Source: an uncultured Pelagibacteraceae bacterium (lineage in GTDB: Bacteria; Pseudomonadota; Alphaproteobacteria; Pelagibacterales; AG-422-B15). Taken from it: a DNA stretch of 64,000 nucleotides. Below, in pieces: positions 29,810 through 40,294 of the stretch (positions within the stretch are counted from its first letter, which is position 1; each line of letters begins with the position of its first letter). The translations under genes were made by a program, and so were the position numbers. A model generated the notes under the pieces. The model had not been told where the DNA came from. It did not search any database and saw nothing but the letters and a program-made list of their open reading frames with translations. The stretch spans positions 128,361-192,360 of the forward strand of contig CABZLP010000001.1 in NCBI GenBank assembly GCA_902526565.1, in the 5' to 3' direction.

Positions 29810-30679
29810 TTAACAGAACTTTTGAAGATTTTTTTTATACTGCGAATCTGGATATTTACTAATGATTAATCTGAATTTCTTTTTTGAAATCCAACCATTT
29901 TTTAAAGCAACTAATTCAATTGAGCCCACAAGGGTTTTTTTATTTCCTTGATATCTTTGAACATAATTAGAGGCCTCAAGCATTTCCTCCGCATCGCCTG
30001 TATCAAACCATTTTATATCTTTTTTGAGTGAGAACACATTAAGCAGTTGTTTCTCAAAATATGCTAGATGTACGTCAACGATTTCTAACTCTCCTCTTTT
30101 AGAAGGTTTAAGTTTTCTAATTACATGTTTAGATTCGGCATCATAAAAATATAATCCAGGTATCGTTAAATTACTTTTAGGTTTCTTTGGTTTTTCAGTA
30201 ATTGATTTGATTTTACCTTTTTTCGCCAGATCAATCACTGCAGATTTTGAGGGATACTTAGTTTTTACAGCTAAGACTGCTGCGCCCGATTTTATCGATT
30301 GCACTTGCTTAAGTGTTTCTTGAAAACTGTCTCCAATAAAAAGATTATCCGCCAAGGCTAAAGCAAATGGTTGTTGAGATATAAATTTACTAGCAACATT
30401 GATTGCATCAGGTATGCCCTTTGGTTTTGTCTGAAAAGAATATTTAAAGCGCATCCCTAATTGATTACCTGTACCAAAAAGTTTCTTAAATCTTGGTACA
30501 TCCTGTTTGCGTGAAATAAATAATACTTCCCTAATACCCGCACTCATTAAATTGGACAATGCATAGAAAAGCAATGGCTTATCGTATAAAGGCAATAAAG
30601 GTTTTGGTGCTGCTTCAGTTGATGGAAATAGTCGAGTTCCCTTACCTGCGGCAAGAATAATTCCTTTTTTAAATCTCAT
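29810..30679 (-). CDS. Nucleotide-sugar pyrophosphorylase (glucose-1-phosphate nucleotidyltransferase-like)
   Basis: KGIILAAGKGTRLFPSTEAAPKPLLPLYDKPLLFYALSNLMSAGI; ALADNLFIGD. Confidence 0.88.
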   Translation of the reverse strand: MRFKKGIILAAGKGTRLFPSTEAAPKPLLPLYDKPLLFYALSNLMSAGIREVLFISRKQDVPRFKKLFGTGNQLGMRFKYSFQTKPKGIPDAINVASKFISQQPFALALADNLFIGDSFQETLKQVQSIKSGAAVLAVKTKYPSKSAVIDLAKKGKIKSITEKPKKPKSNLTIPGLYFYDAESKHVIRKLKPSKRGELEIVDVHLAYFEKQLLNVFSLKKDIKWFDTGDAEEMLEASNYVQRYQGNKKTLVGSIELVALKNGWISKKKFRLIISKYPDSQYKKNLQKFC

Positions 30680-30699
30680 TTAAATTTTTTATATCTGAT

Positions 30700-31569
30700 T
30701 TACTGCTTATCAGATTTACGTTTTAGAAAATTTTTATTTCTTAAGTTTCTATATTCAGGATCTTTTTTTTGCATTTTTGCCATCATGGTGTTCATGACAT
30801 CTTCTTTATGAAGAGTTGCTGCATTCCATAATGCTACATTTTCTAATCCCTCTTTTACTGAATGATCTCTAGAGTAATTTAAAACTTCTTTAGTAACCCA
30901 CATGGCTAAAGGTGTTTTTGAAGCAAGTCTTTCAGCAATTTTAAATGCACTATCCAGCATTTCTTCATGGTTTTCATGAAGAGAACTTACAAGTCCTACC
31001 TCTTTTGCTCTATCTGCAGAAACTTTTTCTCCCATCATTGTCCATTCTCTCGCAATGCCAGCAGGAATAATTTTAGGTAATCTTTGAATAGTGCCAATAT
31101 CTGCAGCAAGTCCAACATTAATTTCCTCTATTAAAAAGAAAGCATCTTTTGTACATAATCTAATATCAGCAGCAGTGATCAAGTCTATTCCTCCACCAAT
31201 ACATCCACCTTGAACAGCTGCTATTACTGGAAACCTAGCTGTTTCTAAACAAGTAGCTGCGTTCTGTAAATAATGTAGCTGTTGTAAGAAGTAACCTCTG
31301 CTTCTTCCAAGTTCATTTTCACTCTGGTTTTCAACTACATCATCCTTAAACATATTCAAATCTATGCCAGATGAAAAGTGAGGTCCTGTAGACGAAACAA
31401 CTAAGGCTCTGATTTCACCACTACTGTCTAATTCTTCAACTTCTTTCGGAAATAAATTCCAAAAATCCTCATTCATTGAGTTTCTTTTCTCAGGCCTGTT
31501 AAACCTTATATGAGCTATAGAATTGTTTATTTCGACATCAAATGGTTTGGACATATTTTTTACTCGCAT
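30700..31569 (-). CDS. Enoyl-CoA hydratase/isomerase family protein
   Basis: SSGIDLNMF, AAVQGGCIGGGIDLITAADIRLCTKDA. Start may be the Met at 31554 (MSKPFDVEI). Confidence 0.9.
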   Translation of the reverse strand: MRVKNMSKPFDVEINNSIAHIRFNRPEKRNSMNEDFWNLFPKEVEELDSSGEIRALVVSSTGPHFSSGIDLNMFKDDVVENQSENELGRSRGYFLQQLHYLQNAATCLETARFPVIAAVQGGCIGGGIDLITAADIRLCTKDAFFLIEEINVGLAADIGTIQRLPKIIPAGIAREWTMMGEKVSADRAKEVGLVSSLHENHEEMLDSAFKIAERLASKTPLAMWVTKEVLNYSRDHSVKEGLENVALWNAATLHKEDVMNTMMAKMQKKDPEYRNLRNKNFLKRKSDKQ

Positions 31570-31627
31570 TAAATATTTGAACTATATAAACTATATATAT
31601 ATTAAAACTTACTAAAATACATAAAAA

Positions 31628-32476
31628 ATGCCTATTAATTACGAGGAAATAATGTCGATGACATCTGAGAATGTTGAAATTTCTTACTCTGATAAGGATT
31701 CAATTCTCTATAGCCTTGGAGTTGGTCTAGGTAATGATCCAATGAATATGTCAGAGTTAAAATATGTTTATGAAAACTCGCAAGTTGCGTTACCATCAAT
31801 GGCAACAAATTTTCAATATCATTCACCTCTACTTCTAAAAGCTAACATAAATTTCATTTTAGTTGTGCATGGTGAGCAAAAACTGTCTTTTACAAATCCC
31901 CTGCCAGTTTCTGGAGAATTTATTTCTAATGCTAAGGTAATAGGCTGCTATGATAAAGGTGCAGGCAAAGGTGCAGTCATTGATGTGGAGACTACAATAA
32001 ATCTTAAAAAAGATAATACTGAAATCTGTAAACTTGTTAGCACAACATTTGCGAGGGGTGATGGAGGCTTTGGAGGTCCTGAGTCGCCAAAAAGTGAAAT
32101 ATTTAAACCAAAAGGTGATCCGGATATCATTCATGAAATTGCAACAAAGCCAGATCAGGCTTTAATATTTAGACTCTCAGGCGACTATAATCCGTTGCAC
32201 TCCGATCCAAATTTTGCAAAGTCTGCAGGATTTGAAAAGCCTATTCTTCATGGCATGTGCACTTATGGTATAGCTTGCCGCTCACTCGTAGAAACTTTAT
32301 GTGAGGGTGATGCTAAAAGGTTAAAAAAATTTGATTGCCGTTTTTCATCCCCAGTATATCCTGGTGAAACAATCGTTACTGAAATGTGGAAGGACGGCAG
32401 TAAGGTGCATTATCAATCTAAAGTAAAAGAGCGAAATAAAATTGTGATTAAGAATGGAGTAAGTGAGGTAACATGA
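31628..32476 (+). CDS. MaoC-family (2-enoyl-CoA hydratase 2-like) dehydratase
   Basis: YRLSGDYNPLHSDP-type motif (FRLSGDYNPLHSDPNFAKSAGFEKPILHGMCTYG). Confidence 0.9.
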   Translation: MPINYEEIMSMTSENVEISYSDKDSILYSLGVGLGNDPMNMSELKYVYENSQVALPSMATNFQYHSPLLLKANINFILVVHGEQKLSFTNPLPVSGEFISNAKVIGCYDKGAGKGAVIDVETTINLKKDNTEICKLVSTTFARGDGGFGGPESPKSEIFKPKGDPDIIHEIATKPDQALIFRLSGDYNPLHSDPNFAKSAGFEKPILHGMCTYGIACRSLVETLCEGDAKRLKKFDCRFSSPVYPGETIVTEMWKDGSKVHYQSKVKERNKIVIKNGVSEVT

Positions 32477-33660
32477 TACCAAAAGTAGGAATAGCAGAAG
32501 GAAAAGAGCCTTTATTTTATAATGACTCTCATCACGCTTGGAGAGATGAGGTCAGGAAATTTGTAGCTAAAGAAATAGCGCCATTTGTAGAAGAATGGGA
32601 AGAAGCAGGAGAATTCCCAAGAGAATTATATAAAAAAGCCGCTGAAGTTGGTCTGATGGGTATGGGTTATGATGAGAAATACGGTGGAACCACAGAAGGT
32701 ATTGATATATTTCATGGTATTGTAACCGCAGAAGAGTTTGCACAAGGTTGCGGTGGTGTTTCTGCTAGCCTACTTTCACACAACATTGCAATTCCTTTAA
32801 TTCAATCTCTTGGGACTGAAGAACAAAAAGAAAAATTTATACCACCCGTTGTGAAGGGTGAAAAAATAGCAGCACTTGCAATGACAGAGCCTTCAGGCGG
32901 CTCTGATGTTGCAAGTTTAAAAACGAAAGCTGTGAGAAAAGATGACCATTTTGTAGTTAACGGTTCAAAAATGTTTATTACAAGTGGTATGAGAGCAGAT
33001 ACTTTCGTTGTAGGGGTAAGAACTGGTGGTGCTGGAGCTTCGGGAATATCTGTACTTGTAATTGAAAAAGATACACCCGGCTTTACTCAAACCCCTCTCA
33101 AGAAAATGGGCTGGTTGAGCTCTGACACAGCAGTTCTGTACTTTGATGATTGCAAAGTGCCTGTTGAAAATTTAATTGGTGGCGAAAATAGTGGTTGGAT
33201 TGGTGTGATGGGTAATTTTAGCCAGGAAAGATTAGGCATGGCAGCAGGAATGAATGCTTATTCACAAATTTGTATTGATGAAGCTGTTGCTTGGGCTAGG
33301 GAAAGAAAAACTTTTGGCAAGCCACTCATCGATAATCAAGTTATCAAACATAAACTTGTTGAAATGAATAGAGTTGTAAGAACGTCTCGAGCATGGACTG
33401 AATTATTGTCTTGGAGAGTTATGAATGGAGAGAGCCCTATTGCCGATCTAGCCATGCTGAAGGTTCACGCAAGTAAAGCAATGGAGTTATGTGCTCGAGA
33501 AGCTATGCAAATACTTGGCGGTGCAGGATACCTGAGAGCAAACAGTGGTCCTGGTAAAGTTGAGAGAATCTATAGAGAAGTAAGAGTTAATGCAATTGGT
33601 GGTGGTTCAGAGGAAATTATGTATGACTTGGCTGCGAGACAATTAGGATACAGATCTTAA
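32473..33660 (+). CDS. Acyl-CoA dehydrogenase
   Basis: AMTEPSGGSDVASLKTKA, FITSGMRAD, ERKTFGKPL, REAMQILGGAGYLR. Confidence 0.95.
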   Translation: MIPKVGIAEGKEPLFYNDSHHAWRDEVRKFVAKEIAPFVEEWEEAGEFPRELYKKAAEVGLMGMGYDEKYGGTTEGIDIFHGIVTAEEFAQGCGGVSASLLSHNIAIPLIQSLGTEEQKEKFIPPVVKGEKIAALAMTEPSGGSDVASLKTKAVRKDDHFVVNGSKMFITSGMRADTFVVGVRTGGAGASGISVLVIEKDTPGFTQTPLKKMGWLSSDTAVLYFDDCKVPVENLIGGENSGWIGVMGNFSQERLGMAAGMNAYSQICIDEAVAWARERKTFGKPLIDNQVIKHKLVEMNRVVRTSRAWTELLSWRVMNGESPIADLAMLKVHASKAMELCAREAMQILGGAGYLRANSGPGKVERIYREVRVNAIGGGSEEIMYDLAARQLGYRS

Positions 33661-35430
33661 TTAAAACTCAGCTACTTCCATATCCATCATTGATGATTTA
33701 CCTGCCTGCACTTTTTTAGAATACATCACTAATTCTGGCATAATTTTTTCTACAAAGTATGTGCCTGTTTTTATCTTATTCTTGTGAATTGGCTCATTTT
33801 TTCCCATTGAGAACTTAGCCATTCTAGCCCACATGTAAGTCATCGAAGATAAAGCCAATAAATTAAGATAATCCGTTGCTGATGATAGAGCGTTTTCAGG
33901 ATCCTGCATTCCATTTTGCATTAGCCACATAGTTGAAGTGGTGACTTCTTTTAGAGCATTTTCTAGAGGCTTTATGAAGGTTGCGATTTCATTATTATCT
34001 TTATTTTCATTTAAAAAGCTTTGAACTTCTTTTTGAAAGTTTTGTAACATTCTCCCTTTGTGCATTGTGAGTTTTCTTCCCACTAAATCTAATGCTTGAA
34101 TACCATTAGTACCTTCATAAATCATAGTAATTCTTACATCTCTCAGGTATTGTTCAAGAGGGTATTCCTGCGTAAAACCGCTACCTCCAAGTACTTGAAG
34201 ACTTTCAGAACAATTCATAAAACCTTTTTCTGTACAGTAAGCTTTTATTATCGGCGTCATTAAAGCCGCAAAATCATCAGCATCCTGTCTTACTTGCTCA
34301 TCAGGGTGATCTTCTGCGAGATCAATTTTCATAGCTGTATATATACAAAGTGCTCTCATTGCTTCAGTAGTTGATTTAACATTCATCAGCATTCGTCTAA
34401 CATCAGGGTGAACGAGAATGCTGTCTGCTTTACTATCTGGATCCTGTTTCTCTTTGACTACTGATCTCATCTGCTTTCGTTCTTTAGCGAAATCTAATGC
34501 ATTTTGATAAGAAATTTCAGACATGGCTATTGCTTGTAAACCAACTTTCAGCCTAGCATCGTTCATCATTAAAAACATTGCTTCCATACCTTTATTTTCT
34601 TCACCAACAAGCCAACCTTTTGCATTATCTAGATTCATAACACATGTTGGTGATGAGTTAATACCAAGTTTATGCTCTAAACCACCACAAAAAATAGGAT
34701 TCCTCGAATTATCATCTAATCTCTTTGGAACTAAAAATAGACTTATACCTTTTATTCCTGCTGGCGCGTCGGGTGTGCGAGCTAAAACAAGGTGAATTAT
34801 ATTTTCTGTAAGGTCATGTTCGCCGAATGAAATCCATATCTTTTGACCATTTAGTTCGTAATGATTATCAATTGGTTTTGCTGTTGTTTTGATTAAACCT
34901 AAATCAGTTCCACATTGTGGCTCGGTAAGACACATAGTTCCCATCCACTCACCTGAGGTCATGTTTGGCAAATACTTATCTTTCAACTCTTCACTAGCCT
35001 TTTTAAGTATTGTTTTCATTGCGCCATGACTAAGTCCTGGACCCATATAAAATGCCATGTTAGACGCGATCCCGACTTCTCCTGCGAGTATGGCTGTTGT
35101 AAAAGGAGCTCCACCTCCTCCATATTGAGTTGGCATCGTAGCCCCTACATAACCAGAGTTCTTCACAACCTGGTAAATTTTTTTAAACGCTTCAGGTGTA
35201 TGAACCTCTGGGCCTTCTGGGCCATCAGGAAGATATTTAAGACCTTCTCGATCACCAATTTTGTTACTTTCGACAACCTCTAATTCATTCAGACGGCCGA
35301 TCTCACCAACAACACTCATTAGCGTATCAGAGTCATAATCCTTGAATTTATCAATACCTGCAATGACCTCGTCATAATTGAGCATAGCAAGGTTATATTT
35401 GAAATCTTCTATTGGACTTTTGTAGGACAT
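33661..35430 (-). CDS. Acyl-CoA dehydrogenase (long form, C-terminal extension)
   Basis: MCLTEPQCGTDLGLIKT, KIWISFGEHDL, VLGGSGFTQEYPLEQYLRDVRITMIYEGTNGIQALDLVGRKL. Confidence 0.95.
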   Translation of the reverse strand: MSYKSPIEDFKYNLAMLNYDEVIAGIDKFKDYDSDTLMSVVGEIGRLNELEVVESNKIGDREGLKYLPDGPEGPEVHTPEAFKKIYQVVKNSGYVGATMPTQYGGGGAPFTTAILAGEVGIASNMAFYMGPGLSHGAMKTILKKASEELKDKYLPNMTSGEWMGTMCLTEPQCGTDLGLIKTTAKPIDNHYELNGQKIWISFGEHDLTENIIHLVLARTPDAPAGIKGISLFLVPKRLDDNSRNPIFCGGLEHKLGINSSPTCVMNLDNAKGWLVGEENKGMEAMFLMMNDARLKVGLQAIAMSEISYQNALDFAKERKQMRSVVKEKQDPDSKADSILVHPDVRRMLMNVKSTTEAMRALCIYTAMKIDLAEDHPDEQVRQDADDFAALMTPIIKAYCTEKGFMNCSESLQVLGGSGFTQEYPLEQYLRDVRITMIYEGTNGIQALDLVGRKLTMHKGRMLQNFQKEVQSFLNENKDNNEIATFIKPLENALKEVTTSTMWLMQNGMQDPENALSSATDYLNLLALSSMTYMWARMAKFSMGKNEPIHKNKIKTGTYFVEKIMPELVMYSKKVQAGKSSMMDMEVAEF

Positions 35431-35545
35431 AGGTTTATGAATAATTATTGTAATTTAATTTAAATATATAATCATTGTCTAATGAATTGCAAATCTCTAA
35501 TTTCGCTATCCATATCGTAGGGAAAAGTCTGAAAAGTGTAAAAAT

Positions 35546-36469
35546 ATGAGTATTTATCTGCCAATTGCAGAGCTCTCAATTAATATAATTTTACTACTAT
35601 CAATAGGTGGTGTTGTCGGTTTTTTGTCAGGTATGTTTGGTTTAGGTGGAGGATTTTTAATGACCCCTATCCTCATATTTATAGGTATTCCAACAAATGT
35701 GGCTGTAGCAACATCAGCTAATCAAATTGTCGCTTCATCAATTTCTGGAACAATTGGTTACTGGCGACAAGGCTTAGTTGATTTCAAAATGGGCGGTGTC
35801 TTGCTAATAGGCTCATTCTTTGGATCTATATTAGGCGTGTGGATTTTTAGTAGATTAGTCGTCCTCGGTCAAATTGATACTGTCATATCAATTCTATATT
35901 TTGCTCTTCTTACTTCAATTGGTATAATTATGCTCATTGAAAGCTCTCAAGTCATCAGGGATAGAGTAAGAAGAAAAACAGTAAAGAGAAAAATTCATTA
36001 TCATAACTGGGCACATAAATTACCATTCAAAATGAAATTCTATAAATCAAAATTATATATTAGCGCAATACCCCCTATCATTATTGGATTCGTTATTGGC
36101 ATTTTGTCTGCAACAATGGGTATTGGTGGTACATTCATATTAATCCCTGCCATGATTTATTTTCTTGGAATGCCAACATCCAAGGTAATCGGAACATCAT
36201 TATTTCAAATTATATTTGTTACTGCACTTGTAACATTACTCCATGCAACAACTACATTTGCTGTTGATGCAGTTTTAGCATTCTTTCTGATAATCGCCTC
36301 TGTTGTCGGTGCACAATTAGGAGTATTAGCTGCTAATAAATTAAGAGGTGAAGAAATTAGAGCGCTTCTTGCAATTATTGTATTGGGAGTTGCAGTAAAA
36401 ATAGCACTCGACTTACTAGTGGAACCAAACGAGATTTTTAATATTTCTGTAATTAGGGCTTTGTTCTAA
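35546..36469 (+). CDS. TauE/SafE-family (TSUP) membrane transporter
   Basis: GVVGFLSGMFGLGGGFLMTPILIFIGIP and GFVIGILSATMGIGGTFILIPAMIYFLGMPT duplicated TSUP motifs. Confidence 0.9.
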   Translation: MSIYLPIAELSINIILLLSIGGVVGFLSGMFGLGGGFLMTPILIFIGIPTNVAVATSANQIVASSISGTIGYWRQGLVDFKMGGVLLIGSFFGSILGVWIFSRLVVLGQIDTVISILYFALLTSIGIIMLIESSQVIRDRVRRKTVKRKIHYHNWAHKLPFKMKFYKSKLYISAIPPIIIGFVIGILSATMGIGGTFILIPAMIYFLGMPTSKVIGTSLFQIIFVTALVTLLHATTTFAVDAVLAFFLIIASVVGAQLGVLAANKLRGEEIRALLAIIVLGVAVKIALDLLVEPNEIFNISVIRALF

Positions 36470-36470
36470 A

Positions 36471-37259
36471 ATGAATTTTAAAATATTTTTATTAATCAAA
36501 TTATTTGTATTATTTTTAATCTCGTCAGCCTCAGCGCTTGTGATTGGATCTGATGAAGAAGAAATATACATTGATGCCAATTTTTCAGGGAAAAACCTTC
36601 TTGTTTTTGGAGCATTTTATTCAGATCCCTCGCAAGCAAGAGATGATAAGAGTGATATTCTTATTGAAGTAGTTGGTCCATCTGAGGATGTAGTTATAAG
36701 GAAAAAAGAGTCTTTCTTTGGTTTCTGGCTGAATTCAAAAAGTGTTAGGTTTAATGATGTTCCTGGATTTTATTACCTATCAAGCACAAATAAGATAACT
36801 AATGAATTTTTAAATGAAAACAAAATTGGCCTATTAAATAAAAAAGATACTCAACTTATAGACTGGAGTGCATTAAATATTGACTGGGGAAATATCAAAA
36901 ATCAAAAAGAAAAAGACACATTTTATGATGCACTAATAAGAACAAAAGAGAGTGAAGATGTGTACAGAAAGGTCAGTGGAGAAATTCAAATAATTGATGG
37001 AAATTTATTTAGATCTTATATTGAAATACCCAACACTGTTCCTGTCGGCCAATACAAGGTTAATTTGTATTTGATCATAGATAATAAAATTTCGAATGAA
37101 TATTCTTATAATTTTATGGTAACCAGAGTCGGTATTGAAGAAGCAATCTATTCCTTTTCAAAAAACTATCCTTTAATTTACGGATTGATTTCTCTTCTAA
37201 TAGCTATACTTATAGGCGTGAGCGGTGCAGAAGTATTTAAAAGATTTAGAAAAGTTTAA
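36471..37259 (+). CDS. TIGR02186-like membrane-anchored protein
   Basis: Signal peptide, EEIYIDANFSGKNLLVFGAF, C-terminal TM. Follows the TauE-like gene. Confidence 0.65.
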   Translation: MNFKIFLLIKLFVLFLISSASALVIGSDEEEIYIDANFSGKNLLVFGAFYSDPSQARDDKSDILIEVVGPSEDVVIRKKESFFGFWLNSKSVRFNDVPGFYYLSSTNKITNEFLNENKIGLLNKKDTQLIDWSALNIDWGNIKNQKEKDTFYDALIRTKESEDVYRKVSGEIQIIDGNLFRSYIEIPNTVPVGQYKVNLYLIIDNKISNEYSYNFMVTRVGIEEAIYSFSKNYPLIYGLISLLIAILIGVSGAEVFKRFRKV

Positions 37260-37990
37260 TGGCAGAAATATCATACTTTTACGTTGTCCTAGCAGGACTA
37301 CTCAGTTTTTTGTCACCCTGTGTATTACCTATTGTGCCTGGTTATTTGTGTTTTTTGGCGGGTACAAGTTTAGACAAGATTGTCTCGGGTGAGGACGCTT
37401 CTAAAGAAAGGAATGTATTTTATTTTGCGTTAAGTTTTGTTTTTGGATTTTCTACCGTATTCATTTTATTGGGCGCGTCAGCTACTTTATTAAGTGGCCT
37501 AATTTATGAATACCTAGATATATTGAGAATTGTTGGTGGAATTATTATTATTATTTTTGGTATTCATTTTATGCAAATTATCCAAATTCCATTTTTAAAT
37601 AGAGATACAAGGTACCAAATTGAAAGCTATAGACCTGGAATAGTTGGATCTTACGTAATTGGACTCTCTTTTGCCTTTGGATGGACGCCTTGTATAGGAC
37701 CAATTTTAGGTAGTGTATTATCAATAGCGGCAAGTTCAGAAACCGTTACTTATGGGATTGTACTTTTAATGTTCTACTCAGCAGGTCTTGGTATTCCATT
37801 TCTACTCGCTGCATATGCTATTAATGGCTTCATGAGATTTTTATCAAGAATAAGAAATTATATTAGAGCTATAGAAATTTTTACTGGTGTATTACTTGTA
37901 ATATTTGGTATTCTCATCTTAACTAATAGAATTCAAGAATTGGCATTCTTTTTTATAAAGTATTTTCCATTCTTAACGCAATTTGGATAA
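37259..37990 (+). CDS. ccdA: CcdA-like thiol-disulfide transmembrane transporter
   Basis: LAGLLSFLSPCVLPIVPGYLCFLAG, FAFGWTPCIGPILG, multiple TMs. Confidence 0.9.
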   Translation: MAEISYFYVVLAGLLSFLSPCVLPIVPGYLCFLAGTSLDKIVSGEDASKERNVFYFALSFVFGFSTVFILLGASATLLSGLIYEYLDILRIVGGIIIIIFGIHFMQIIQIPFLNRDTRYQIESYRPGIVGSYVIGLSFAFGWTPCIGPILGSVLSIAASSETVTYGIVLLMFYSAGLGIPFLLAAYAINGFMRFLSRIRNYIRAIEIFTGVLLVIFGILILTNRIQELAFFFIKYFPFLTQFG

Positions 37991-38000
37991 AGGAGTAAAT

Positions 38001-38876
38001 ATGTTTCAAAAAGATTTATTAAAAGATAAAAGAATTTTGATTTCTGGTGGAGGGTCTGGCCTTGGAAAAGCAATGTCTACAAGATATTTAGAGCTTGGGG
38101 CAGATATCTATATTTGCGGTAGAAGAAAATCTGTTTTAGATGAAACTGCAAAAGAATTAATGGATTTACACGGTGGATCAGTGAAAGCTATTTCATGTGA
38201 TATTAAAGTCCCTGAGGCCATCGAGGATATGGTTAGTGAAATTTGGAGTGAAGGACCTCTCACTGGACTACTAAACAATGCAGCGGGTAATTTTATTTCT
38301 AGAACAGAAGATTTGTCTCCAAGAGCTTTTACTGCTATTTCCAATATAGTTTTTAATGGAACTTTTTATATGACTAATGCCATTGGTAAAAGATGGTTAA
38401 AAGAAAAACTAAAAGGAAGTATTATTTCTATTCTAACTACTTGGGTTGACAGTAGTGGACCTTATACAGTTCCATCGGCGATGTCGAAATCTGGCTTAGC
38501 GACAATGACAAGGTCACTAGCTGCTGAATGGGGAAATAGAGGAATAAGACTAAATGGAATTGCTCCAGGTCCATTTCCTACAAAGGGAGCTTGGGATCGA
38601 TTGGTACCTGGAGGTAAGGGAGCAGACTTAATGAATTCAGTTCCCATGAAGAGAACTGGTGAATTAAGTGAACTTGCAAATCTTGCAACTTTTTTAATGG
38701 CAGATGGCTGTGAATATTTAACAGGTGAAATTGTTGCGATAGATGGTGCTCAATGGCTAAACCATGCAGGAAATTTCTATGAAATGTTAAAAGATGTAAC
38801 TGATCAGGAGTGGGAAATGCTAAGAAATATGATTAAATCATCAAATGATGCTGATAAGGCAAAAAGATCAGTTTAA
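38001..38876 (+). CDS. SDR family oxidoreductase (2,4-dienoyl-CoA reductase-like)
   Basis: RILISGGGSGLGKAMSTRYLELGADIYICGRR, LLNNAAGNF. AGGAG SD supports ATG 38001 rather than the track's upstream TTG at 37983. Confidence 0.9.
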   Translation: MFQKDLLKDKRILISGGGSGLGKAMSTRYLELGADIYICGRRKSVLDETAKELMDLHGGSVKAISCDIKVPEAIEDMVSEIWSEGPLTGLLNNAAGNFISRTEDLSPRAFTAISNIVFNGTFYMTNAIGKRWLKEKLKGSIISILTTWVDSSGPYTVPSAMSKSGLATMTRSLAAEWGNRGIRLNGIAPGPFPTKGAWDRLVPGGKGADLMNSVPMKRTGELSELANLATFLMADGCEYLTGEIVAIDGAQWLNHAGNFYEMLKDVTDQEWEMLRNMIKSSNDADKAKRSV

Positions 38877-39676
38877 ATAAAAGTATCTTTGAAAAGTTTT
38901 TTGCTCGTTCTTCTTATGAAAGAAGGAATAAAGCGCATAAAGAATGAAGCAAGATTTGCTTCTAATCCTACAGTATGATGGATTTTCTTACTTTTATAAG
39001 CCAGCCAGACTTTGTCAACGACTTTTGAGACCGGATATATCTTAGTTCGCTCATTTACAAAATCTCGTTCCCATTGACTTTGCATATCAGATGACACGTT
39101 TCTCGCCTCAAGTATTGGCGTTTCTGTAAACCATGGATTAATTTCAGAAACTCTTATGCCATGTCTTTCATATTCAATTCTTAAAGACTCAGTTAGTGAA
39201 CTTACTGCATGCTTGGTTGCTCCATAGATAGCGATACCAGGTGTAGGTACTAGCCCTGCTACGGAACTGGTATTTAAAAGAAGACTATTCTTTGTATTCT
39301 TTAATAAATTCAGCATCGAAATACATCCATTTGCAACTCCTTTAAAATTAACATCTATTATTTTATAAATTTCATCGACAGGTACGTCTTCAAAAGCTCC
39401 AGCAAAATTAGCTATGCCTGCATTATTAAAAAAAATATTGCATCTTCCAGATGTATATTCTGAAAAACTTTTTTCAGCTTCTTTCCACTCCTGAATGCTG
39501 GTCACATCTAGCTTTTGATACATGCATTTGTTATGTCCAATTAAATTAGCTACTTCTTTGAGACCTTCCTCATTGATATCAAACAAACCAACATTCCATC
39601 CTTTTTCAGCAAATGATATTGCAGTTGCTTTGCCAATGCCAGAGGCTGCCCCAGTAATAAATATACTTTTTGCCAT
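38873..39676 (-). CDS. SDR family oxidoreductase
   Basis: SIFITGAASGIGKATAISFAEKGWNVGLFDIN, IFFNNAGIA, YGATKHAVSSL. Confidence 0.92.
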   Translation of the reverse strand: MAKSIFITGAASGIGKATAISFAEKGWNVGLFDINEEGLKEVANLIGHNKCMYQKLDVTSIQEWKEAEKSFSEYTSGRCNIFFNNAGIANFAGAFEDVPVDEIYKIIDVNFKGVANGCISMLNLLKNTKNSLLLNTSSVAGLVPTPGIAIYGATKHAVSSLTESLRIEYERHGIRVSEINPWFTETPILEARNVSSDMQSQWERDFVNERTKIYPVSKVVDKVWLAYKSKKIHHTVGLEANLASFFMRFIPSFIRRTSKKLFKDTFI

Positions 39677-39679
39677 AAA

Positions 39680-40294
39680 TTATAAGCCCTTCAAAAAAAG
39701 TTTAGTCGCAAAATTTGAAGCATCATCGGGAGATACATCACTGCGTGTCAACATTTCATCACCAAGATTTATACATACTGCCATGATAGATGTGATCATA
39801 AAAGAAATATCGTTTTGAGGAAATTTTGTTTTTTTTGATAGATTAATCACGAATTCATATAAATTATTAGTAAATCTAGCATACTCCTTTGAATGAGCCG
39901 AAAGCCACTTTAAGTCTAATATGTATTTTCTATTATTTTTTATAAACAAGTAATTTTCTTCTTCATCTAAAATCCAATTAAACCAACTAGTAAATGCTAT
40001 CTCAACAGTCTGATCGAAAGATTGAGCTTTATTTATTTTTTTCATAAAGAAATTGCTGAAATCACTTACTAGCCTTTCAATGATTATTAAAAAAACTGCA
40101 TTTTTATCATCAAAATAATTATAAAATGTACCAGAACCAAGTTTAGCGATTGAAACAATTTCTCTAACACTTGCATTATCGATACTTTTTTCGGTAAGAA
40201 TCTTTCTTGAGGAAGTTATTATAGACTCTCGATTATTTTTTTTATTAATTTGTCTTTTTCTTTGATGAAATGGAATATCCATTATTTTGTTCAT
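39680..40294 (-). CDS. TetR family transcriptional regulator
   Basis: N-terminal HTH: ESIITSSRKILTEKSIDNASVREIVSIAKLGSGTFYNYFDDKNAVF. Confidence 0.9.
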   Translation of the reverse strand: MNKIMDIPFHQRKRQINKKNNRESIITSSRKILTEKSIDNASVREIVSIAKLGSGTFYNYFDDKNAVFLIIIERLVSDFSNFFMKKINKAQSFDQTVEIAFTSWFNWILDEEENYLFIKNNRKYILDLKWLSAHSKEYARFTNNLYEFVINLSKKTKFPQNDISFMITSIMAVCINLGDEMLTRSDVSPDDASNFATKLFLKGL

